From Chara braunii (taxonomy: Eukaryota > Streptophyta > Charophyceae > Charales > Characeae): 30,202 nt of DNA. Numbering within the stretch: position 1 is the first letter of the stretch; each line of letters begins with the position of its first letter. Below are positions 7,932 to 17,410 of this stretch, one piece after another. The stretch lies in contig BFEA01000141.1 of the NCBI GenBank assembly GCA_003427395.1, positions 2,668,969 through 2,699,170 of the forward strand, given 5' to 3'. The position numbers and the translations under genes are program-made. The notes under the pieces were generated by a model. That model was given only the letters and a program-made list of their open reading frames with translations. It did not search any database and was not told where the DNA came from.

Positions 7932-9043
7932 GAGTCGACTCTGCAATTGCATGCGTGAATGGGAACTTGTGAATTCGTGGTGGATTGGAACTCAATTGGG
8001 TACATAACATGCCTATCGCCCAATGTCGCTTAAAGACTGATCGAACAGCCTGCCTTCATCATGCACCCAGTGTGTGCCTCATTCTCAGTACCTCACTTCT
8101 CTGTCCTTCTCTCTTCTTCCACCAACGACCTCTGCACTTTCACCTTCCAGCTATGGAAGGCTCAAACAGACTATGGTTGGCACTCTCCTCCTCCTTCCTC
8201 GCTGCCACCCGAGCAGCTTCCCCAGGGCAACAACGCTCAGCTAATACTACAGCAGCAATGCCGCATTGGCACAATGCCCAAATATGTGTGTCTGTGCCGC
8301 CTCCTCACTTTTGTATTGGATTGCGAGGCAGGAGAGCCTGCGCCCAGGATGTGCCCTGTCCCAGTCTCGTGCACCAGGGCCCTTCCAGAAGTCCACACTG
8401 CAACTAACTCATGGGCTGGGATAGGTGCTGCACATGTGCTAGCCAGAAAAGGTCTTGCTAACGCCGGGGTCCCCTTCTGCTCACGTTGACCTTTTGGTCG
8501 GTTGCATTTTTGCCAGGTCCACCTTCACTTATGGCCAGGAGGGCCTTTTCTGGCTAGCTGAGGTCCTGATTCCTCGCATTCCTTTCCGGTCAGGTTCTAA
8601 GGCCGTCTAAGAGTCATCAAACCAGCCATTGCTGCACTTCTGAATTCTGCTCATATTGATGTACAATCCGAGATGTAATCTTTTAACAGCTCGTCCCTTC
8701 TCAACCGCTGATCCTCTTTGGGATCCAAGTGATGAGTGAAGGCCACCCTGTATTGCATTTGCAGCTTCACGAGTCTTGCTCTCCAGGCCCCTTCGGTACC
8801 GGCATCAACTTGTGCTCAACGATCTGATTGATATCCACATATCCGTCCATGGTAGGTGGCACCATTGATCGCCGAGAGGGATACTCATCAGTCTGGGAAA
8901 AACGTAAGAGTTTTGGAGGCGTGAAAAACAAGGTAGTACAGTGGCATTAGGTTCCGTGAAATATCATGTTCTTATGTGAACTCAGAAGACATAATGATGC
9001 TGTCCTCCTCAAAGGCATCCACCATCTGCTAGAGCAAAGTCCC

Positions 9044-9100
9044 AGTGTCGGAGCAGAAACCCTTAGAAGGGTATCTGCTCGGGTTTCGATGTCCGGCACT
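9044..9100. other. 57-nt bulged hairpin
   Basis: Arms agtgtcgg (9044-9051) and ccggcact (9093-9100) pair with one wobble. Inside them, gagcaga (9051-9057) pairs with tctgctc (9074-9080), and accctt (9059-9064) pairs with aagggt (9067-9072) around a 2-nt loop. The two outer helices share base 9051. No family is recognised. Confidence 0.45.
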
Positions 9101-9574
9101 GTCCGACTATCGACAATATTTTGTTTGGATGATTTGACTTGACGAGATTAATGTGTTTGCAAAGAGTTTCCTGACTAAATCTACGATCGAGAAATCATGA
9201 TTTTTTACTTGAGTTCGAACGCTTGTGGCATTTGAAAGCAACAGTGTGGATAGGACGCACGACCATCGGAACGCTAAATATGAAACTAACAGCCGTGCTA
9301 TTCAGAGCCTAGTGACAAAAAAAGGGTGGACGAGTTATGTATGCGGTCGTGTTGTAAAAAACATACATTGTGTTATGAACTCCGCCAGGGCTCGATCCTT
9401 AGTTTAACTTTTCGCTGTTTCGGCTGCATCCCATTTTCGGCCTGGCACCCTTTTTCCAAACCCCTCCTTTCGTACCGTAGGATTTTGGACAACTAGTGCT
9501 ATGCTGCAATTCGGGCACCACTTCCAAATGCCTCATTTTTCAGTTCTGCCCTCAGGGCCTTTGCAGAAATGCCC

Positions 9575-9639
9575 CTGGTACCGTGTCACCGATACTTATA
9601 CCGGCTCCCCGTATGGTACGGGGACCATTCGGGTACCAG
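9575..9639. repeat. Nested inverted repeat
   Basis: An 8-bp outer stem ctggtacc/ggtaccag (9575-9582/9632-9639) encloses an 8-bp hairpin tccccgta/tacgggga (9606-9613/9617-9624) with loop tgg. Confidence 0.5.
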
Positions 9640-9775
9640 TTTTCAGCTGCTGTGCTCGTACTCAATGTGACTTGCACCTGTTTCGGCATTCGGAATCCAA
9701 GACTTCGACTTTGTGTCTTTGCCACTATGTTTGCGTCCGACCCTCGGTCGTGTCGAGTTGGTGAGTGGGTGTGTG

Positions 9776-9830
9776 TGCTCTCACTCTCTCGCTCTCTCTC
9801 TCCTCCCCCTCGCCTCTCCCTGTCTCCCTC
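9776..9830. repeat. CT-rich low-complexity tract
   Basis: Runs of ctctct and cctcccc with no coding signal. A second pyrimidine-rich tract lies at about 10098-10200. Confidence 0.7.
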
Positions 9831-9940
9831 AGCGTCACACTCGTCACATTGGTATCGGAGCGATTCGAACCCGCCCGACCCACCCTGCTTCGTTGTCACC
9901 ACCTGGCCATCATCAACGTCAACGTCGTGATCATCGCCGT

Positions 9941-10018
9941 CGTGCCATGTCATCATCGTCATCGTGCCACGTCATCATCGTCATCTTCACGATCGTCGTG
10001 CCACGTCATCATCGTCAT
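9941..10018. repeat. 22-bp repeat, three copies
   Basis: Units cgtgccaygtcatcatcgt plus cat lie at 9941-9962, 9963-9984 and 9997-10018. They differ at one position and are embedded in a longer GTC/ATC-rich stretch (about 9905-10065). Confidence 0.75.
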
Positions 10019-10949
10019 GCACGTCGTTCTCGTCGCCACGTCGTGCCATCCTCGTCATCGTCGTTGCTACCCCACGCAGATAAGTAATTGACGACAATTT
10101 TCTTTTTTTTATATTATCTTTCTCCTTCTTCGTCTCCTTCTCCCTATCCTTTTTCTTTTTCCTCTTCTTCTTTTTCTCCTCTTCTTCTCTTACTCCCCCC
10201 TTGCCCCCGATTGCAATCCCGACTCTACCCCCCCCCGCGCTATCTTTCGTGCGACCCTTACTCCCGTCGCCCTTCCCCCGCCCTCGACTCCCAACGACCT
10301 TTCCCCGCCCCCGACCCCGCGATCTCCCCGTCCCTTTCCAGCGCTGTCGAGCGCATCGGTCCGGCACCGCACAAGGGCAGCGCAGGACCCTCCCCGCCGC
10401 GTCACGCAGGAGTTGGAATTAATCCTCGTCGCAAATACACATGGAGCCTCTGCAAGCCGCTCCGGCCGAGTGCGCCAGCCATACCTCTCGCGAGCCCCTA
10501 CGACAGGATAGGGCCTACACGAGGCACGACTTACCTCCACCTTACGGGAGTTGTCACCTCCCTTCGGTGGGCGTATCCCCGCCGAGCTACCAGTCCACAG
10601 TACGAAAGTTGATCAGTTGCAATCCCAAAGGTGGACCAGCCGAGGGCGTTTCTCGTTTGCTGTAGCACAGGGGGTACGTGCGGTATTACGCCTCTATCGA
10701 ACCCGCACGCAAACCGGCATCTTGGGGGGCTGAGGTCCCAAGCGCGACTCCTCGCCGGTCGACTAGGACTCATCCCACACGCCACGCGCACACCACTATA
10801 AAGAACATAAAAATAAAACGCACACACACGCACATATACATGTACTGAACGACACTGAACAAACAACGCGACAACACTCCTAGTCCCTTAGTAGCCATCC
10901 CATAACTTTCCGATACGGAAATCGGATAGGCGTCCCGCGCGAGACTTAG

Positions 10950-10956
10950 TATAAAA
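10950..10956 (+). promoter_or_regulatory. TATA-like motif conserved in both LTR copies
   Basis: tataaaa within cttagtataaaaccgc is conserved at 23551-23557 in copy B. It lies on the + strand, opposite to the element's direction, so it would drive antisense or unrelated transcription if it is used at all. Confidence 0.2.
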
Positions 10957-11731
10957 CCGCTCGGACGCAGGGCTAGCTCATACCGACTTGCAATGCAAGC
11001 GTACGCAAGCGGTCGCAGTGCTGACGTACTATGTAGTACCCATACTTATGCGGTACTCGTTAGTCTCGAGGGTCGCGTTCGACACTCAAGTGTCGGCTGA
11101 CACGCGCCTTGAGGGAATTGACCTCCCGACGTTGGACAACCGCCAAGTGCAGTTGACAACCACACCCTCTTCTGCACCCTGCAGAGAGTGGGTGGTATAC
11201 AGGTTCATACCTGTGGTGGCACTCATCTCTTATTGCCCTGGAAACCAGCTCCATCACCCAGGGTCTGGAAAGAAGTCAAGGGGTTTCACTTTGACGGCTG
11301 CCACGGACTACAACGTCCAACTATCAAACTTAATAAGCTAAATCAATCAGTAAATAAATAAACATCCACACTCAGATATCAAATCAGGATTCGAGATAAA
11401 AATAAAAGAAAGGGGGAAACATAAACCCATCAGGTATGCAGATCGTGCGACACATGGTTGTCATTCTCACTGTCTCCAAGGTATGGTCCATATACCAAGC
11501 TCCAAAATACTAACCCGCATAAAACACAGGCACACACAATAGCCACATTGCCATACACCAATGTGATCAACTTTACTGTCCCCTGTAACTCACACCACGC
11601 CTCACACACTCAAGCCCCAGTAAACCCTCAAAGAAACATATCAATACTCAGGGCTAAGGCAATCAAGTTGAGGTACAGGTATAAGCATAGTTGTGTCGTG
11701 AGCCGACGAGTCGGCGATCAACCAACCGACC

Positions 11732-11748
11732 TGTTATCAGTGATAACA
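11732..11748. repeat. 8-bp palindrome conserved in both LTRs
   Basis: tgttatca and tgataaca flank one base. In copy B (24453-24469) the arms are the same but the centre base changes from g to a. A second palindrome, gccgac/gtcggc, lies just upstream. Confidence 0.5.
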
Positions 11749-11959
11749 CAAGATAATCTCTGTGAGATCAAGCTGAAACTAGTCCAAATCTTGGATCGAA
11801 GGTCCAAAGGAGACCTATATCATACGACAGGTCAACGTCCAAGCTAAATCGTCAATGTACGGAGATCAAATCCCCATGACACGTTCTCACTCAAGACTCT
11901 CATGATAACCAGCCTAGGTCTACCCCTAAGCCAGTGCCCAAAGAAAGGTAGACTTATGG

Positions 11960-12590
11960 CAGAATCTCCTCCATATAGAGTGAATTTACCAGAACACCAC
12001 CTGTCAAAAAATAATCTATCTCCTCTAAACTAGGAAAATTTCGGCAACACTTCCCGTAGGAAAAAGTGCCTTCTCAGAGTTTATATCAGCCTAAATATGA
12101 AAACAGAAATAATCTTCGACTTTCCAAAGTCAAATTTTGTCTCACTCCCTGAATTAGCAAAAATTTGGGCAGCACTCCCTTTAGAAAAGGAGACTTCCCA
12201 GATGTTTACTAAGCCATATATAAAAATTAGACAAGTTGAACTTATGAAAAATCAACTTTTGACTAACTTCTTGGATTTGCAGAAGTTTCGGCAGCGCTTC
12301 CCGTAGAGAAAGTAGCTTACCAAAAGTTATACAAGCCAAGTTCAGAACCTAAAATGACTTTGACTTCTCAAGGTCCAATTTTATCTAACTCCCTGAATTA
12401 GCAAAAGTCTGGGCAACAGTCCCTTTAGAAAAGGAGACTCTCCGGATTTCTTACTAAGTCATATATGAAAGTCTGACAAACTGAACTCTGAAAAGACAAA
12501 ATCTGACTAACGCCTTGGTTTTGTAGAAATTTCGACAGCGCTTCCTGTACAGAAAGTGGCTTACCAAGATTTATTCAAGACCAAGTATAA
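11960..12590. repeat. Alternating 122-bp tandem array in copy A
   Basis: Five monomers carry a landmark tttcggcagcgcttcccg-like or tttgggcagcactccctt-like core at 12039, 12164, 12286, 12408 and 12530, a spacing of 122 to 125 bases. Odd monomers have the cttcccgtag form and even monomers the ctccctttag form, so the effective period is a dimer of about 244 bp. The corresponding array in copy B lies at about 24695-25430 and is interrupted by a MITE. Similar words occur in plant gypsy LTRs as I recall, but I cannot check this. Confidence 0.75.
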
Positions 12591-12869
12591 CAAATGATCG
12601 CAAAAAATGCAAAAATTGATCTAAGTAAAATAAACTTAGCTCAGAAAATGCAGGAATTGAAACTAACTCCTATGGCTCTAGCAAGTGGCGAGCAACTAAA
12701 GCAACTACCTATCAAACTGAAACTCAGACTAAGTAGTAGCGTCACTCAGTCGCATGCAAGCCAGACCACAAAGGTAAGTACTCTCACCATCCCAAGTCAA
12801 CCTGGACAAACAATAGTTCGTAGTCTTTCAGTGATTTATCCCTTTATACCCAACTTCCATAAGGCATAA

Positions 12870-13595
12870 AGCTAGACCACCCAAACTTATGGAACATGTC
12901 TAGCTCAGCCATGGAGTATACACAAACACAGGGCACAACAACTTTTCTCTTCTTTGGGCATATGACTAGGCTACCATAGTCGCCCTGAACTGTTCAAGTA
13001 TCCCAACTTTATATAATTGTTTGCACTTAGTCTTTTAAGGTCGCATATAACTGAACCGATCATCTTCAGCTCAAGATTAAGTCTGCCCCTTCGTACCACA
13101 AGTTTATTTTTAATTAGTACTCCCTTCAATTGGTGATAAGCTATAGTCAGACCACCCAAACTTATGGAACCCTGTCTGACTAGCCTGTTCATAGATAATA
13201 TAATAATAAAGTATAGCCAAATTATAACCTTCTGGTTCCAGCACGTGCGAGGCGTTGGGCCAAGACCACCCAAACTCATGGAACATGTCTTGGTCCTCAG
13301 CCTGGGTCGTTTCTCTTAAAACTAAAGCAGGAAGAGGGTGAGTCACCCAAACTTATGGAACATGCTCAGACCTCCTCATTCAGAAACTAAAGAAATTGAC
13401 AAAACCCCGAAGTAAATAAGGCGACCAAGCCACCCAAACTTATGGAACATGCTTGGTCCCTGAAAGTCAAACACACTCAGCCCTCACAAGTCAGAGCAGC
13501 CAGACCACCCAAACTTATGGAACATGTCTAGTCCTTCAGGCAATTCAAAAATAAACATAGCACTGGGCCTTCCCAAACCCATGGAACTTGCCCAG
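12870..13595. repeat. Array of seven hairpins with conserved loop and covarying stems (copy A)
   Basis: Each unit has the loop cacccaaacttatggaacat, or a close variant of 20-21 nt, bounded exactly by complementary arms of differing sequence. Units and arms are: 12870-12905 agctagac/gtctagct; 13144-13182 tagtcagac/gtctgacta; 13257-13296 gggccaagac/gtcttggtcc (one wobble); 13339-13368 tgagt/gctca (one wobble); 13423-13458 gaccaagc/gcttggtc; 13502-13529 agac/gtct (decayed); and 13563-13595 ctgggc/gcccag. Spacing is irregular. Read on the minus strand, the loops encode MFHKFGW-like peptides, which explains the short ORFs there; I regard those as by-products. I know of no described family with this pattern. 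Confidence 0.85.
13008..13015 (-). promoter_or_regulatory. TATA-like motif on the element strand
   Basis: The + strand tttatata reads tatataaa on the minus strand, the element's own direction, and is conserved at 25849-25856. It could be the LTR core promoter. There is no supporting start-site evidence. Confidence 0.2.
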
Positions 13596-13599
13596 CCTT

Positions 13600-16480
13600 T
13601 GGTCAACCCAGTCAAACACATGCAATACAACCTTTTTCCCATCCTCCCCCAGATGCAACCCCACAATCTGCTTTTAGTCAAACAACGAAACCTGAAACTG
13701 ACATTGCGCACACATTCGTTTACTTGGTCTCGTTATGTCCTGAAAGTCAAACTGAAAGTCAAAATAGGGATGCATGCAATATACTCAGTCAAGACGTAAT
13801 AAGTAATACAGATAGGGGCTACAACTGGTGTATAGATGGAAAGTAGTAGTTACCTCTCAGTTCTCTGCCTCCAGAACCCCTCCTAAGTTCCGACAGAGCT
13901 CCCGCAATCGGTGGGCTGACTCCCCACAGAGTCTTGTTGCGGTCCTACAAGTTGCAATCCCGCCTGCCGCCTTCCTCTCAGAAAAGGGTTAGACTTAGAG
14001 TAAGAAAGACAGAATGAGGGGTTTCAGACGCTCGAGATACAAGAGGAGGACAACTCAACTCTCACGAGAGGGCCTTGATACCTTCACTCGCCTGAGGGCC
14101 CCGCAATGGCAGCCAAAACGCGCAGCAGCTCGATCAGATTGAAGTCAATCCTCAGTTATTGACCCTCTGACGATCCTCCAAATTGCAGTAATAACCCCCC
14201 TTCACAAGCCTGATCGTGCCATCAAGTCCCACTACCTTAATCCCATACAGCACCGTCGCCTGACAAACATTGCATACCTCCCTCGCACGTCATCCAACTG
14301 TTGGCAACGCGTAGCAATACACAACAAAAAGGCTACCTATTCAGTCCATTGCAGTCCGCACTTCTAAACAAAAGTGACCTCGCTGCGCAGCAATGACTGA
14401 GAAGTGTGCACAACGTAAAGTAAGGTAGCACATCGACGCATCCTTCCTTAACTAAAACTCTAATTCGCAGTCTTTTAATGAAAATACTTTCAAATAGAGC
14501 CTCCAGTATCAGTACACAACGTCATGGAGGCTCCTCAACACCGCCTTAAACGCAACATGCTGCAGTCGTGCTGCAACCACTAACAATGTGCAGCCCGTAG
14601 ACTCTGTACCTTCCCGTAAAACACAGACCACCCTCGTTGTAGGCACATAGGCAACAACTCAAGATACATGAGTTAAACTTACTATAATGCCTAGGCTAGG
14701 TCACTAAGATACACAGCAAAACGTTGACGAATAGCAGTCTATTGTACTCCAAGGTACAACAGCCATGAGATAGCCTTGACTCTTTAGAACTTAGTCAACA
14801 ACCACACACACTAGCTCTAGTTCAACACGGCAGTTGCACTCAGCACATGCCTCACTCAAACGGTCAACGCCAATCCTACTGTTGTCAGAGCAACTGGCGA
14901 TAGTCCGTCTGCGCCGTAAATACACAACCGACACCTTAAACCTCCGAACCACTAAACTCACTCGATTAGCCCAGTCCTACCATCCTGCAGTGCGACAAAT
15001 GCCAAGACTCAAGTAACTCACGTCCCCCTTTCCAGGGAACCTGCACACATCCCGCTGCACTCTCGGACCACGTCTCTTTGCGTAGCAAGGTTCGACAGTC
15101 CACGAAATTGTCACACTCATACAGGTAAGTATTTTGCTTCCCCTTTTCTCACAAGCAACCCTCGATTCCTTCTTGACTACATCGCCTACTCCCACCGCCA
15201 GTCGCTCCTTTCTCTCGTTAAAGTTCGTCTTCTCCTTCCGCACACCATGCTACCTCATCTGCAATTGGGGAGCCATTCCGAATGACCACTCACCACGCCG
15301 AGCTGAAACAGCACGTCACCTTCACAATCGAGCACCCCCAGCGGCAAACCGTCGGGATCACCGTGATCCAAACACTTCACCGGACCATTCTCTCCTTCCT
15401 CTAAATGATAAGGTTTAATGAACTTCTCACAGCACCCCGATAGAGTGCAGTGCGATTAGTAGCTGTCCCAGTTTGTGAAAGGGGAAGCCTAGCTGTGCAT
15501 TCCTCTCTGCCATTCATCCTATGCGCAAAACGAGAGTGAACATCCTCTGAGAATGAGGTTAGGTACGCATCTTTCCTCTTTACCTCTTCTCCCCACTTCC
15601 CTATGTTGTCCATATCAACTCTCGTTCACTCACTGGCAATCTCTCTTTTGCCGGATTACCCCGGGAGAGGACCTCCATCGATAGGATGTGCAGCAATCCG
15701 AACGAACCTTCCTCTAGAACATGGACATGTACATTGCCCCTTTCCTTGGGCGCAGCCAATATTGTCAATCCCAGCCAAACCACTCATCTATAGACAAAAC
15801 TGACACTGCCATTAGACTCGCACCGCCCCAAACCCCCCATGTAGACACTTCATCCCTTCGAATCCGCTCAGAAATGAGTGAGGTAAGTTTACTTCCTCCT
15901 TCTTCCTCCCTCCTCCATAGCTCCTCGCAGTCTGATTCTCATCTAACTCCTAACTCGCTGACCCATTACCAAAACTAACAACATAATCTGTTTCGCCCAG
16001 CCCAAAAACCTCTAAAACGAGTCTTCTCTCGCTCGATTTCGCTAAGAAACGAGCGAGATACTTGACTTATACTCCCGGCCATATCCATCCTCGAACGCCT
16101 CCGCGCACCACTTTTCCAGTCTAACTCTTTCTCTACCCAACTAACGCTAAAACTAACAACACCAATGAATTGGCCCTACCCAAAAACCCGAGTTTACCAC
16201 CTTTCCCCGCTAGTTTTCACTGCGAGACGAACGGGTCATGCCTCTTTCACCTCCTCCATAGCTCGCTGCTCCTGCGTTGTTGCACTCTTTCGTTCTGCGC
16301 ATGCACCCAACGCAGAATCCCGCTCTAATTCATTCACCACTTTCCCCCCTTTTCTCTCTCTCTTTTTTTTTTTTTTTCATCCGGATTCAAGCCATCTTCT
16401 CTCTGCCTTCTTGCTCCCTTTTTGCACCCGTCCCTCCTCTTCTACGCGCTGGCCGCTGTCTCCCCACTGCACTGAGCTGC
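13600..16480. other. LTR interior without recognisable gene (copy A)
   Basis: Short ORFs on both strands match nothing I recognise. A strong hairpin lies at 16028-16057 (ctcgctcg/cgagcgag, with inner tttc/gaaa and one bulged A). A T-run is at about 16362-16377. The partner stretch 26439-29319 is identical. Confidence 0.5.
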
Positions 16481-16496
16481 CTGTTCACCCGTATAC

Positions 16497-16534
16497 CTGT
16501 CTCTTATACACATCTAGATGTGTATAAGAGACAG
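16497..16534. other. Tn5 mosaic-end (Nextera) adapter junction, technical sequence
   Basis: ctgtctcttatacacatct (16497-16515) is the 19-base Tn5 mosaic end. It is followed at once by its reverse complement (16516-16534), which together make the 38-base junction found in Nextera mate-pair libraries. The flanks cccgtatac at 16488-16496 and 16535-16543 are a 9-bp duplication, the known footprint of Tn5 insertion. Copy B at the matching site has a single cccgtatac and no adapter. This is library or assembly contamination, not biology. Confidence 0.97.
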
Positions 16535-16828
16535 CCCGTATACCGTACGGGTCTTAGTTGACGCAGGCAGCGGGTCGGCGGTCATGAGAGCCGAGCACTT
16601 GCCAACTCAATCAACCGAAAGACTGATAGCGGTGTGGCACGCGACCTTGCGGTAGTGAACCTGGCATCACTGCGGGTTCGAGGGCGTCGGGCCTGCTGCG
16701 CAGCCAGCCACACATGCCTTGCGAAGCGGGTCCGGTGCAGTTCTTGGTGGTAGTAGTACCCCTTCAAATGAGAACTTAAAAGGTCGAAGTGGAGGTGGGT
16801 TCAATCTCGCATCTGCTGCTGGGATAGC

Positions 16829-16854
16829 CTGCCGCACTACGAAAAATGCGGCAG
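16829..16854. repeat. 8-bp hairpin in LTR
   Basis: ctgccgca (16829-16836) pairs with tgcggcag (16847-16854) around a 10-nt loop. An identical copy lies 12792 bases downstream in copy B. Confidence 0.5.
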
Positions 16855-16898
16855 CCTCCCATGGGTACCCGCTGGCCCCACCCCGCTCAGGCATAGTT

Positions 16899-17277
16899 CA
16901 CCATCTTGCATGCCCCAATGGCACGCTCACTCTCACACCTCTCACAACAGATGGTGGGGAGCGGACGATGCACCACATCGGTTGGCCCTTGGCCGACACC
17001 ACCCACCTGTTGCAGCAGGTAGTGCACCTGTTTGGTGGGGCAGATCCCGCATGTTCCCTCGCTGGAGGCTTGAGCACGGATGTGGCTGCTATGGGGTTCC
17101 CTATAACCCGCAGCCTGTTGCCGTACCGCTACAGCCTCTCCACAATGACCCGGGCTGCTTTGCCTCTCTGCACCCGGGCACCGGTCACCATTTTTCGTGT
17201 CCCAACGAACACGCTCACACACAAACCTCTCACAACAAATGGTGGGGAGCGGACGGTGCACCGCAAGGGCTGGCCCC
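16899..17277. repeat. Internal 90-bp duplication within the LTR
   Basis: Segments 16899-16988 and 17186-17277 are diverged direct repeats. Both run from caccat through acgctcac and ctctcacaaca to ggtggggagcggac and end in ggccc. Minus-strand translation shows the repeat as two VHRPLPTICCER stretches. Copy B holds the same pair 12792 bases downstream. Confidence 0.75.
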
Positions 17278-17410
17278 GCCATTCAGCCTTTTCTCCTGCA
17301 CCGTGGGCCAACCTGAAGGGCGCACACCCAAGGTCCCCGACTCCGGCGACGGCAATCTGTGCCCGGGAATACCGTAACAGAGCCCGACGCATCGGTCCCG
17401 ACGTCAGCCT

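Larger units (their letters stand above)
7932..9764. other. No recognisable gene
   Basis: Open frames here are short, low in complexity and match no family I recognise. A strong hairpin lies at 9044-9100, and a nested inverted repeat at 9575-9639 is listed separately. A small hairpin, ttctgc/gcagaa, occurs around 9544-9567. Otherwise I see nothing supportable. Confidence 0.5.
10345..17410 (-). repeat. 3' LTR (copy A) of the giant-LTR element, minimum extent
   Basis: This copy aligns with 23084-30202. The left end, TGTCGAG at 10345, corresponds to the LTR 3' end (CTCGACA on the minus strand). The right limit is only a minimum, because the partner copy is cut by the window edge at the base aligned to 17410. 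Relative to copy B, copy A has about 125 extra bases at about 10810-10932 and lacks blocks present in B near 11320 and 11625. It carries the adapter junction at 16497-16534. Over the first 395 bases I count about 26 substitutions between copies. From 13081 the copies are identical apart from the adapter block. Confidence 0.75.

Noticed and set aside
8061-8489. 142-residue ORF as a host gene
   Set aside because: Composition is low-complexity, with no domain and an overlapping ORF in another frame.
9905-10065. CRISPR-like array from GTCATCATCG repeats
   Set aside because: Repeats are adjacent or irregular with no unique spacers, and the setting is eukaryotic low-complexity DNA.
13110-13346. 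Minus-strand peptides with repeated MFHKFGW as a secreted-peptide gene
   Set aside because: The repeats come from the hairpin loops read in one frame. Other units fall in other frames, and one unit has lost the ATG context.
16497-16534. A natural Tn5-like insertion or terminal inverted repeat
   Set aside because: The 38 bases are exactly two synthetic mosaic ends head to head with nothing between them, as in library adapters. There is no transposon body, and the other LTR copy lacks it.
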